NCBI GenBank assembly: GCA_033557465.1
Contig: CM066044.1
Coordinates: 193,246,184 to 193,310,183 of the forward strand
Reading direction: 5' to 3'
DNA: 64,000 nt
Source of the DNA: Ichthyophis bannanicus
Lineage: Eukaryota; Chordata; Amphibia; Gymnophiona; Ichthyophiidae
In this document: in pieces, positions 54,851 to 64,000 of the stretch
Position numbering within the stretch: the stretch's first letter is position 1
Layout of the letters: the number at the start of each line of letters is the position of its first letter
Position numbers and translations under genes: made by a program
Notes under the pieces: model-generated
Seen by the model: the letters and a program-made list of their open reading frames with translations, nothing else
Databases searched by the model: none
What the model was told of the DNA's origin: nothing

Positions 54851-55116
54851 TAGATATATGCACTTGCCAAGACTGTGAAGATTCTCACCCAGGCAGCCGT
54901 CTGACAAGCCTTGCTTTATGTCTATCTCAATGTCCAAGAATGACAACATCTGAACTGGGCCAATCATCTTGTCCTGTGCCAGGGGATGCTGAATTCCCAT
55001 ATAGCCTGAAAGGGGTCCAAGAGCATCTTGCAGGTGTTGGAATGCTCCGGTCCCACGAACAGAAAGTGCACCACCAATGGCAGCCCGGTCTGCCGATGCA
55101 CCACCCAATGGAGAAA
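54851..55116 (-). pseudogene. Ngaro-like RT, catalytic half
   Basis: LHWVVHRQTG (from 55112) and FVGPEHSNTCKMLLDPFQA follow, where the catalytic DD of the DDFLFVG block should be; only FLFVGPE is readable here, so the acidic pair appears lost or frameshifted. Then the fragment SFLDIEIDIKQGLSDG in another frame. Confidence 0.78.
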
Positions 55117-55847
55117 CATAGAAATATGATGACAGAAAAAGACCACATGGCCTATCTAGTCTGTCCTTCCATATCAACAACTACAACAGTCCCCTTTTTA
55201 CCTTTAGAGATCCTCTGTGTTTGTCCCATGCTTTTTTGAATTCAGTTACTGTCCTCATCTCTACCACCTCCACTGGGAGACTATTCCATGGATCCACTAC
55301 TCTTTCCGTAAAGAAATATTTCCACATATCACTCCTGAATCTATCTCCCTTCACCCTCATCCTATGTCCCCTCGTAGCAGAACTTGCTTTCAATTGAAAG
55401 AGGCTCTCTCCCTGAACATTTATGCCACGGAGGTATTTAAACATCTCAATCATATCACCTCTATCCCTCCTTTCCTCTAAGGTGTACATATTAAGATGCT
55501 TCAGTCTATCCTCATATGCTTTATAATGAAGACCACTAATCATTTTAGTAGCCACCCTCTGCACTGACTCCATCCTGTTCACATCCTTTTGAAGGTGCGG
55601 TCTCCAGAATTGCACACTATACTCCAAATGAGGTCACACCAAAGACTTATACAGAGGCATTATCACCTCCTTTTTTCTGCTAGCCATTCCTCTCCGTATG
55701 CACCCAAGCATCCTTCTAGCTTTTGCCGTTGCCTTTTCTTCCTGTTTAGCTACTTTAAGATCATAAGACACAACCACGCCTAGGTCCCGCTCTTCTTTAG
55801 TGGACAGAAGTACTTCACCCCCTATACTATATTGCTCCCTATACTAT
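55117..55847 (-). mobile_element. CR1 subfamily B 3' end, antisense, inside RT
   Basis: GAAA flanks it at 55113-55116 and 55848-55851. Its minus-strand ORF (55627-55181, 148 codons) encodes FWRPHLQKDVNRMESVQR to the C-terminus. Removing it restores AFSTF-LHWVV of the RT. Confidence 0.9.
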
Positions 55848-56170
55848 GAAAGGTACTGAATGCTTCAAAGGCTGAGCAGGACACTGAGCATCCCATGGGC
55901 ATGCATCTGTCCAAGTAGTACATTCCCTTGAATTGAAAGCCCAGCAGGGGGAGGCAGGTGGGATGGAACAGTCTAAAGGCTGACTCTATGTCGACCTTGG
56001 CCAGGTACGAACCCCTACCAGCAGCCCAGACAATGTCCAGGGCCTGGTCGAAAGAGGCATACTGCACTGTGCAAGCATCGCTGGGTATGGAATCATTCAC
56101 AGAGTCCCCCTGTGGGAAGGAGAAGTTGTATATCAGCCTTGACCTTTTGGGGTCCTTTTAGGGAACCACC
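55822..56170 (-). pseudogene. Ngaro-like RT, N-terminal half
   Basis: RLIYNFSFPQGDSVNDSIPSD, VQYASFDQALDIV, LAKVDIESAFRLF (catalytic D), LGFQFKGMYYLDRCMPMGC and SAFEAFSTF. Continues at 55112 after the CR1 B insert. Confidence 0.88.
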
Positions 56171-56399
56171 GTCAGTGGGTAGACATGAAAATTGGGGAAT
56201 GGCAGATTGTTTAAGGGGCCAGCCATGCATTGAAGACAGACTTCAGAGCCGAGCTTCTTCTGTATGATGGGCCAAAGGTGTTGCGATGGTTGTGTAGGAT
56301 GAGCGATGGGGCCCTGAATGTACCTGGGGAAAGGTCATGATAAAACCAAAATGTAAGCCATCTCTAAGCCGCATAACATCGTTTCTCTTCAGGTAGACG

Positions 56400-58210
56400 C
56401 CTAGCCAGGGGTCCATGGCTGTGATGGAAACTGGTGTGGGGGCTCGCTGAAAGGCATCGTCACTGCTTCTGTTGTGGAATGGCCTTTGGATGCATCCTCC
56501 TGGTGCACAGAGAGGCAGGGTGGCGCAATGGAGGCAAGCATATCAATATTTGCAGTCTCGAAAGGAACACGTGCCTTTGTTGTAGCACCTACAAATGTTG
56601 CTTGGTGCAGATTTGCTCATACCGGCCAACACTCTCCTTTGAAAGTTCTGCCCATATTTTGAATTTATCCTCCGGAGCCATATCCCAACATAGTTGGTGT
56701 CCCATGACATGTTAGGGTCCAACTAAGAGCAAACAGTCACGTCAGAAACAGTCCACAGTGGAGGAACGTGATGTGTCCAAGGAAAGAACAAAATAATCAT
56801 ATAATATTGAAAGAGGCTTTATTCACAATACCAATGGATGATGCCCACCCTCCTGGTGCACAGAGAGGCAGGGTGGGCATCATCCATTGGTATTGTGAAT
56901 AAAGCCTCTTTCAATATTATATGATTATTTTGTTCTTTCCTTGGACACATCCATGACATGTTAGGCCTCACCTCCATCTAGTCATGGAAATGCTCATTGT
57001 ATGACAGCCAAGCATATCCCTCGTATGCCTTTGAAGCATTCACAATGGTATCAATGTATGACAACATGTGCCCGAGCTTCGAGGGGTTCTGATGGCAAGT
57101 GATGCTGATCATGCGATCATACGCTAAGGTCCAGTTGGTGTTGATACGTGGAAAATGTCGCTCCTCTGGGTACAACAGATTGCCTGTTTTCACCCTTTTT
57201 TTGGCAATGCATCACTATCACCTTTCCAGGAACTTGAAAATGTCAAAGTATTCCTTCCTGATGACCTTCTTCCTGAGTGACCGGGGGATGGTCTCCCACA
57301 ATTCCATTACACTGGGCAGCAAGGCATTGCAGGCGCTAGTAGTCCTGACCCTCTCTGCCTCAAGGGAGAAAAGAAAGAAGAAGATGATGATCATGACCAC
57401 CTGCGCCTCTTCCTTAGTTTATGCGAGGGTTTGGAGGCCAGGGCCGCAGGAGCGGACTGGGCAGTGGAGGCAGCCACCGGAGGGATAGAGAGAGTAGTAA
57501 TGGAATGTTTCTCACTTGACGCCTCTAATTCCAGGGGTGCTGGGGGCCTTGTAGCAGCTGTATCACACTATGGTACTGTTTGCTGCAAATTCATGTGCTG
57601 GGAGCAAGTCGCAGGAGATGCTATTGGAACACTGATGTGTGACCTTCTCCTAGACATCGGCTGGTGTCGGACTGCACCTCCACTTCCAGGACATGTGACT
57701 ATGTCTTCATCGTCACGAGCTGCTTGAGGTAGATTGACTTGAAAAACTGCTGGCTACGGCTATATGAGTGGTGCCCCCACCTGTATGACGATCTGTGGTG
57801 GCACCAGTGTGGACTCTGTGCCATACTCAAAGATCTCCCACTACTGCTGCTCACACTTGAGGACATAGAGCGGTGTCTTCTCCTCCTGGGGGGTGTCCAG
57901 TGCAAACCAGTGTGTTGACAGTGCTTTCTGGATGCCCCAGGGGAATGGTGACACATCCAGGGGGTGGTTGACACTTGCAGGTCCAGTGACTAGTGAACCA
58001 TGTCATACTGCTGTCCTGCTCCACTGATGCTCATGGAAGGAGGAGGGTCGCTGGGGGGGGGTCCTCGCCAGGGTCTGCGTTTGAGTGGACATGAGTGTGT
58101 GCGGGCAGTCTAGGCCTGTGCCCTCTAAGCTTTGCCTGGGAGTTGAGAGTGGTAGGGAGGTGGCCAAGACTATCTTTCTTGCAGTGGCAACTCCCCTCCT
58201 AGGCACCGAG
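56400..58210 (-). pseudogene. Ngaro-like gag remnant
   Basis: Fragments: an R/S/P-rich start (58206-57700), LWETIPRSLRKKVIRKEYFD (about 57290), RINTNWTLAYDRMISI and KAYEGYAWLSYNEHF (57130-56985), SWDTNYVGIWLRRINSKYG (about 56700) and a cysteine cluster ICRCYNKGTCSFRDCKY followed by YACLHC (about 56600-56540) resembling the CCCH/CCHC finger of Ngaro Gag, with a stop in the middle. The foldback insertion 56717-56950 interrupts it. Confidence 0.78.
56717..56950. repeat. Foldback insertion with 81-bp arms
   Basis: Arms 56771-56851 and 56870-56950 are complementary with an 18-base loop (56852-56869). CCATGACATGTTAGG occurs at both sides (56702-56716 and 56951-56965), as a 15-bp target duplication would. 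The loop plus arm tips repeat gag sequence at about 56497-56520. The right arm includes GAATAAAGC. Confidence 0.88.
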
Positions 58211-59304
58211 GTCTAAGGAGTGCTGGCATATCTTGCTGGGAGCTTCCTGGGTCTTTGCAGGTGGCTAGGTGCTCCGCCTGCAAGCCCAGGTCCTCAAGGG
58301 GTTGCAGGCATCTCCTTTCCCAGAGTCCAGGGGGTTGACGGGCTCAGCAGAATGCTTTCTACACAGTGGACATCTTCCCAGCATGGTGCTGTCCTTCCTT
58401 CACGATTTTGACTCCTGGGATTGATCTGGTTCACCTGGCTCAGGGAGACATTGACTCCCCGAAGGTGTGTTCTCCTTTTAGGAGGGGGGGAGGAGTAGGC
58501 AAGACCCAAAAGGTCCGGTCCGGTCAGGGCAACTCCCCTTACTCTCCATGCAGGCTGGTGTCCTCTGCTGCCAGTGGCCAGACTCTGTACTTTTTGGTGC
58601 GCGTCCCCTTTAAAGGGGCAGGTTACTCAGTCCATAGGTTGTTTTCTTCTCTGGAGGCTCCTCCACATGCTGAGTTGCTCTCTTGAATCCTGTCTAGGCT
58701 GGGGCAAGAAGGAGTCCCACGTGCAGCACACAGCCCTTGAAGAATCATCCTACTCGGCTGTGAGGTCAGGTGGGACCCGCCACGGGAGAAGCAAAAAGAA
58801 CCACCTGCTGCAGGAGGACAGCTAAGGCTGTCAGCTGAGGTCATGGGCACCGGGACTCAGCAGCAACAGCTGGAGAAGAGGCTCAAGCGATCACTGGTGT
58901 CAGCAGGTCCAGCCCACCACATCAGCCTCAGCTCTCGGAGACCTGATGTAAGAGAAGGAGCTGCCGACACTGAAGCCGGTGGAGGGAGAAGAGCTGCTGA
59001 AACAGAACTGCCGCAAAACAGCCGATCTGAAGGCGAGTACGATGCAGGGGATCCGAAAAGAGGATCGCTCTGCCCTGCTCCCTTATACCTGGGTGATGTC
59101 ACGATATAAGCCATGGTGAGATCTTGGCCCCTGATAGGCAGAGGGAGGGGGAAGACGGGCCCACCGCCATGTTAAGCAATGGGCCCGTCGCACACGTGCT
59201 CCAACCCTTGGATGTAGGATCTCTGGCGCTGATCTCACAAGACTTGAGAACATGAGACCAGTGCAAGGTCACAAGCATTGGCTCCTAATTCCATACAAAA
59301 TTTG
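58211..59304. other. Likely Ngaro-like 5' region and flank
   Basis: GC-rich, no domain recognised in any frame. The element's 5' terminus probably lies here but could not be placed. Confidence 0.4.
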
Positions 59305-59441
59305 TCAAGGCTTGGCCTAGTAGTTAGCAGTACACCAAGAGCCAAGGTTCAAATTCCGTTTCTTCCACTGACAAACCTTTATGGGTAAGACACTTTACCT
59401 CCAATTCTCTCAAGTACCCAGTTAGATTGTAAGCTCTTTGG
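59305..59441 (+). mobile_element. tRNA-derived SINE
   Basis: TTGGCCTAGTAGTTAGCAG and the box-B-like GGTTCAAATTCC near 59346, ending in the AGATTGTAAGCTCTTTGGGG segment. Confidence 0.75.
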
Positions 59442-59444
59442 GGA

Positions 59445-59815
59445 TGGGACTTCTGTACTCCGCTTTTCTGGCAAACTGCTTCTATCTGTGCCCTTCTTTT
59501 CTATTTGCTAACTCCAGACTTCGCTCCTTTCATCTTGCTGCACCTTACGCCTAGAACAAACTATTTGTGACTGTACGCCAGGCACCTTCTCTGACCCTTT
59601 TCAAATCCAGGCTGAAAACTCACCTCTTCGCTGCTGCTTTTGGATCTTGACTCACCTGATCTCCATTTTCTTTTTCTGTCCCCTTGTTCATCCCTGCCTA
59701 CACCTTCTGTGTTGTCTGTTTTGACTAGATTGTAAGCTCTGATAAGCAGGGACTGCCTCTTACATGTCTGTGCAGCGCTGCGTACGACTTATAGCACTAT
59801 ACAAATTCTCATTAC
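59445..59815 (+). mobile_element. LINE 3' end, L2/Rex-like
   Basis: A broken frame encodes FKSRLKTHLFAAAF, a C-terminal motif of L2/CR1-type ORF2. Then AGATTGTAAGCTCTGATAAG and GTGCAGCGCTGCGTACG lead to a 3' terminus. A different family from the (AAAT)n-tailed LINEs. Confidence 0.65.
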
Positions 59816-60179
59816 ACAGTACTGCTGTAGGTCCAACACCGCTAAAACATAACTAAAACATAACTAGTACATTGTTATACTATAAACAGGCACTATCAAT
59901 CTGAAAATATGGCGTAACAAATTTACTTTCCCTTCTCTCATAACCCTCTCCTGGGTCCTTCCTTTCTAATCTCAAGTGTCTTCAGTGTCCGTCTTTTCTC
60001 TCCTACCAGCTGTATTCCAAATAACCCCTTCCTTACTCCACAATGCCGTGATCTCGTTGCTTGGTGCTTTTTCCTTAACAGGCACCAAGCTGTAAGCTCA
60101 GTAATTCGATCCCTTTTAGGGACCTGAAGACTGAAGTAGTCTTCGCTCCCTTCAGCAAGTGTTGGAAGTGAAAACAGAC

Positions 60180-60450
60180 AGCCAAGCAACACTAGTCCGC
60201 CTCTCCCTAGCAGCAGTGAGCTCGTTGCTCCGAGCTGGCCGAGACGGAGCTCAGGCTACAGTGATTCCTGTGCAACACAAGCGATTCCAAACCTACACCA
60301 CTAGAGCGGCTCCTAGCAGCGCTCCCAGCCTGTGTGAGGTCATCGCTCCGCGACTGCACCAAGGGTACAGCGTGATGATGAGCTGGCTGCCAGCTGGAAA
60401 GCTGCTTGTGAGAGGTCCGAGGAAGGATCGCCGCAGCCACGGTAAGCATC
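60180..60450 (+). promoter_or_regulatory. CpG-rich stretch with splice-donor match; possible first exon
   Basis: CpG density rises sharply in 60220-60440 against an AT-rich background. The stretch ends in CCACG|GTAAGC (GT at 60443-60444). It could be the promoter and 5' exon of a gene running right, or a GC-rich repeat. The long open frame over it shows no domain. Confidence 0.3.
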
Positions 60451-62031
60451 AAATCCTTATGTCACAATGGCTCTATGAGTGCCAGCTCTCATGACGTACA
60501 GCGTAGGGGGTCTACGAGTTAAACGTTTCTGGAAAATGTGCAGTTTTCTAGCTCTCGTCTCTGCACGGAATCCCAGGGACACACTGGAATCTCCAAGAAT
60601 TAAGGGTGAACCTCTAGGATGCTACTACAAGCAGCGCAGGGGAAAATCAGTTAGAGGTTCTTCAAATAAAATGTCCAGATTTATCAGCCGCTTCGTTTGA
60701 AATATTTTTACGGAGCACAGTCCAACTATTTTTTTTTTATAATGGCTAAAATAAAGCCACCGTGCGCAAAGACAGTCAGTTATAGGACAGGCAATTTTAG
60801 TTAAACACAAATATGTTAACATTTAAGGCCCCTTTTACTAACAGCTAAGTGTAAAAGGGGTCCTTAATTTATGTTTAGGGAATTTATTAAAATATTCAAA
60901 GCAAAAATACATAGTTGCTTCAGTTAAGTACATTCACTTAGTTTATTGTTTTTATGTGAATATTGTATCTTGGATTTGTGAATCTCTATTTTCTTGTATT
61001 TTTTATTGAATGAGATTTAACCAACACATACAACACTAATTAATCATATTGTACAGGGTGGTGGAAAGAAATGAGAAAAGAAATAAAAGTGAAATGTGTT
61101 AAGAACTAATATAACTGCAACAATCAAACTTCTATGGCTGGAATATATTCTAGCAGGTGGACAGGGACAAATGGGCAGACGAGGTGGCCTAATTTAATTT
61201 AAGAATTATATTTGCAAGGCTAGTTGGCCCAACCATTAGGCAAACTAGGAAGTAGGGGGGGGGGAGAGGGGGAAGGAGGGTGGTGGCAAAGAGCACATTC
61301 AAAGCTAAACAATACATTTTCTCAGCCAGGGGAGGTGGAAAGCATAAAGGTCTGCCTAAGGTGTAAACACCTTGAACCATCTCTGGACTGACCCTGTATA
61401 TTGTACCTGTACCTGTTCTATATTCTGTTCTAATTTGTTTCTGAATGTGATCCATACTGAACATAAAACAACTCTGAAATAAACTAAATACAATGCAAAT
61501 ATAACCTAACAACAAATTTTAAAAACAAATGAAAGTAGAATACAGTAAAAGAAAATAAACTTAGAATTAATTTAGACATCTAGGTATAAAGGGGCATGTT
61601 TACTAAGCCCCATGCTGGTATCGTGTGTGTGTGAGCCATGTTACTGGCAAGGGGCTGTGCACTAACTGCAGGTGGATGGGTACACCTGCCCCCGTGCAGT
61701 TACCACAGTTAACTGGCTCCTGGTGCAACTAACGCCCAAACTAGCTGCACTGTAGCAGGAACATCCCCATCTTACCTAGATGCGCACTACAAGGATAGTG
61801 TGGGGTTTTTAGCCCAGCACCTGAATCGCACGCTAAACCCTGTGCTATGGGATAATGTGCTTTAGTAAACATACCCAAAGAAAATAACCATGCCTTCAAA
61901 TTGAAACACCGCATATCTTGATTCAGTCTTTAAAACGTGAGCTGATTCCACAGAACAGCAATGCACCCAGAAAACTCTCTTTTAAAAATGGATACCAAAT
62001 GAAAATCTTTCATGGGAGGTACAGACAAAAG
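60451..62031. other. AT-rich unannotated interval
   Basis: No coding or repeat family recognised; T and A runs near 60728 and 61554; G run at 61256-61264. Confidence 0.4.
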
Positions 62032-62522
62032 AGAACATAAGAACTGTCCGACTGGGTCAGACCAAGGTCCATCGCACCAGTATCCTGTTTCTAACAGTGG
62101 CCAATCCAGGTCACAAGTACCTGGCAGGTTCCCAAAAAGGCACACAGGTTCCACAATGCTCGTCCAGGGGCAAGCAGTGGATTTCCTGGGTCCTCTTTAA
62201 TAAACGTTTATGGACCTTTCTTCCAGGAACTTGTCCAAACCTTTTTTTAACCCAGCTATACTAACGGCTTTTAATACATCTGATAACGAATTCCAGAGTT
62301 TGATTACGCGTTGAGTGAAAAAATATTTTCTCTTATTAGTTCTAAATGGGCTATATTGTAGCTTCTTTGAGTGTCCCCTAGTCTTTCTACTTTTTGAAGG
62401 AGTAAACAACCAATCTATGTTTACCCATTCCACTCCATTCATTAATTTATAGACCTCTATCAAATCTCCTCTCAGTTGTCTCTTTTCCAAGTTGAAGAGC
62501 CGTAGCCTTTTAAGCCTCTCCT
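62032..62522 (-). mobile_element. CR1 subfamily A 3' end, antisense
   Basis: The minus-strand frame (62490-62197) gives [20 protein letters not shown] to LEERSINVY. The 3' terminus is at AACATAAGAACTGTCC (62035). Confidence 0.9.
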
Positions 62523-62535
62523 CTTGGGCAGGGTG

Positions 62536-64000
62536 GTTGTTGTTATTAAGTGCCGTTGAGTCGGCGTCGACTCATGGCAACCCTCTGGATAGCTATCCTA
62601 AATTATGTTTGGTCTTGAGTCAGGCGGCTCATTGTTGACAGACTGGTACCGGTAGCTGCTGTTATTGTCTCGATCCATCTCATTGCTGGCCTTCCTCTTT
62701 TGCGTTGACCTTCTACCTTGCCAAGCATGATGTCTTTCTCTAATGATCTCTCTCTTCGCATGATGTGTCCAAAGTATGAAAGGCGAAGTCTTGTCATCTG
62801 AGCTTCTAAAGAAAGCTTAGGTTTGATCTCCTCTAGTATCGACTGGTTTGTTCTTCGGGCAGTCCACACACAGTATTCGCCGCCAGCACCATAATTCAAA
62901 GGCAACAATTTTCTTCCTGTCTATCTTTTTCACTGTCCAGCTTTCACATCCATATGATGTTATTGAAAATACCATGGCTTGAACGAGTCAAATCTTTGTA
63001 TGGAGAGACATCTCTGCTCTTGAGAATCTTATCTAGGTCTTTCATAGCCATTCTGCCAAGAGCAATGCGTCGTCTGATTTCTTGACTGCTTGTTGCTTCT
63101 TTATTGATAGTTGATCCAAGTAGATTAAAGTTGTTCACGATTTCAATTTCTTCTCCTTCAACGATGAACCTGTTGATTATGCCAGTTGTCATGATCTTTG
63201 TCTTCTTTACATTAAGGTGCAGGCCCATTTTGAGACTATGTTCTTTGATTGTGAGAAGCAAATGTTTCAGATCATCTTCACTTTCAGCCAGTAATGTGGT
63301 ATCATCAGCATAGCGAAGGTTGTTGATGAGTCTTCCACCAATCTTCACACCTCTGTTGTCTTCATACAATCCTGCTTCTCTGATGATTTGTTCTGCATAT
63401 AAATTAAACAGATAGGGGGAAGTATACAGCCTTGTCTTACACCTTTGCTTATTTTAAACCATTCTGTTTCTCCTTGTTCCTTTCGAACTGTTGCTTCTTG
63501 ATCAATGTACAGATTGTGCAAGAGTACGATCAGGTGTTCTGGTATACCCATGCTTCTTAAGGTGGCTCAGAGTTTCTCATGGTTTACACAGTCAAAAGCC
63601 TTGCTTTAGTCGATAAAGCACAAATAGATATCCTTTTGGTATTCTTTAGTCTTTTCAAGGATCCATCTCACATCCGCAATGATGTCTCTCATTCCTCGCC
63701 CTTTCCTGAACCCTGCTTGCACTTCAGGTAGTTCTTGTTCCAGGTATGGTTGTAGTCTCTTTTGAATAATCTTCAGTAGAATCTTGCTGGCATGTGGGAT
63801 CAGAGCGATTGTGCGATAATTTCCACAGTGGGATCACCTTTCTTTAGTATTGGTATAAACACAGATCTTTTCCAGTCAGTTGGCCATGATGTTGTCTTCC
63901 ATATTTCTTGGCAGAGCCTTGTAACTACGGAAACAGCTGCCTCAGATTGCTGTAATACTTCTATGGGAATGCTATCAATGCCTGGTGCTTTGTTCTTTGA
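62536..64000 (-). mobile_element. RTE-clade LINE, antisense, running off the window
   Basis: RT: a region near 63850 resembling the A-box entry, ISKGVRQGCILPP (about 63470), the catalytic NNLRYADDTTLLAESEDDL (about 63310), LHLNVKKTKIM and NFNLLGSTINKEA. C-terminus: RRTNQSILEEIKPKLSLEAQ, RLRLSYFGHIMRR and GQRKRGRPAMRWIETI. The 3' end has ATGAGTCGACGCCGACTCAA. Several frameshifts; the 5' part lies beyond 64000. Confidence 0.88.

Larger units (their letters stand above)
48985..58210 (-). mobile_element. Ngaro-like YR retrotransposon, decayed and multiply interrupted
   Basis: In minus-strand order: gag (about 58210-56400), RT/RNase H (56170-52541), YR (52540-51660) and an SGNH-hydrolase-like piece (about 49190-49000). 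The gene order and the RT block MPMGCSVSCSAFEAFSTF fit Ngaro-type elements better than the DIRS A-C type. Insertions are CR1 A (49395-51520), the unrecognised ORF element (53159-54845), CR1 B (55117-55847) and a foldback (56717-56950). Element ends (split direct repeats expected for Ngaro) were not located. Confidence 0.83.

Noticed and set aside
60159..60494. 111-codon ORF as a protein gene
   Set aside because: No recognisable domain and a splice donor inside it; kept only as a possible first exon.

Overview
The window reads as vertebrate nuclear DNA made mostly of nested transposable elements, with one clear host coding exon. There are four unrelated tyrosine-recombinase (YR) retrotransposons, several CR1 LINEs of two subfamilies, L2-like, L1/Tx1-like and RTE LINEs, hAT-type DNA elements and a tRNA-derived SINE family. 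That mix fits a large, repeat-rich amphibian genome. I favour a caecilian, but this is inference; no diagnostic host gene settles it.

Layout: (1) 21-6050 is an almost complete DIRS element on the minus strand (gag, RT/RNase H/methyltransferase-like, YR) with inverted termini and an internal complementary region (ICR). (2) 7347-14493 is a hAT-like element with an 8-bp target duplication. It has been filled by a SINE and by a DIRS-type element (7876-13742) that keeps its termini and ICR but no recognisable pol. (3) 14586-15698 is an intact 370-codon exon encoding six NHL repeats, the only convincing host gene. (4) 16505-24975 is an antisense L1/Tx1-like LINE carrying insertions and ending in 171-bp-period 5' repeats. 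(5) 29030-39379 is a third DIRS element with a long gag, carrying a CR1 fragment, an L2-like LINE and an unrecognised ORF element. (6) 41289-45905 is a three-layer LINE nest. (7) 47276-47464 is a hAT MITE with TSD. (8) 48985-58210 is a decayed Ngaro-like retrotransposon on the minus strand, split by two CR1 copies, a second copy of the unrecognised ORF family and a foldback insertion. (9) 59311-64000 holds SINE and LINE ends, a CpG-rich stretch with a splice-donor match, and an RTE LINE running off the edge.

The elements interact by nesting: reading frames and target duplications are restored when inserts are removed in the text, which gives a relative chronology. All three DIRS elements end, on the coding strand, with a near-consensus splice donor. 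The unrecognised ORF family (37069-38004 and 53165-54070) and the 81-bp-arm foldback at 56771-56950 are the least explained structures.
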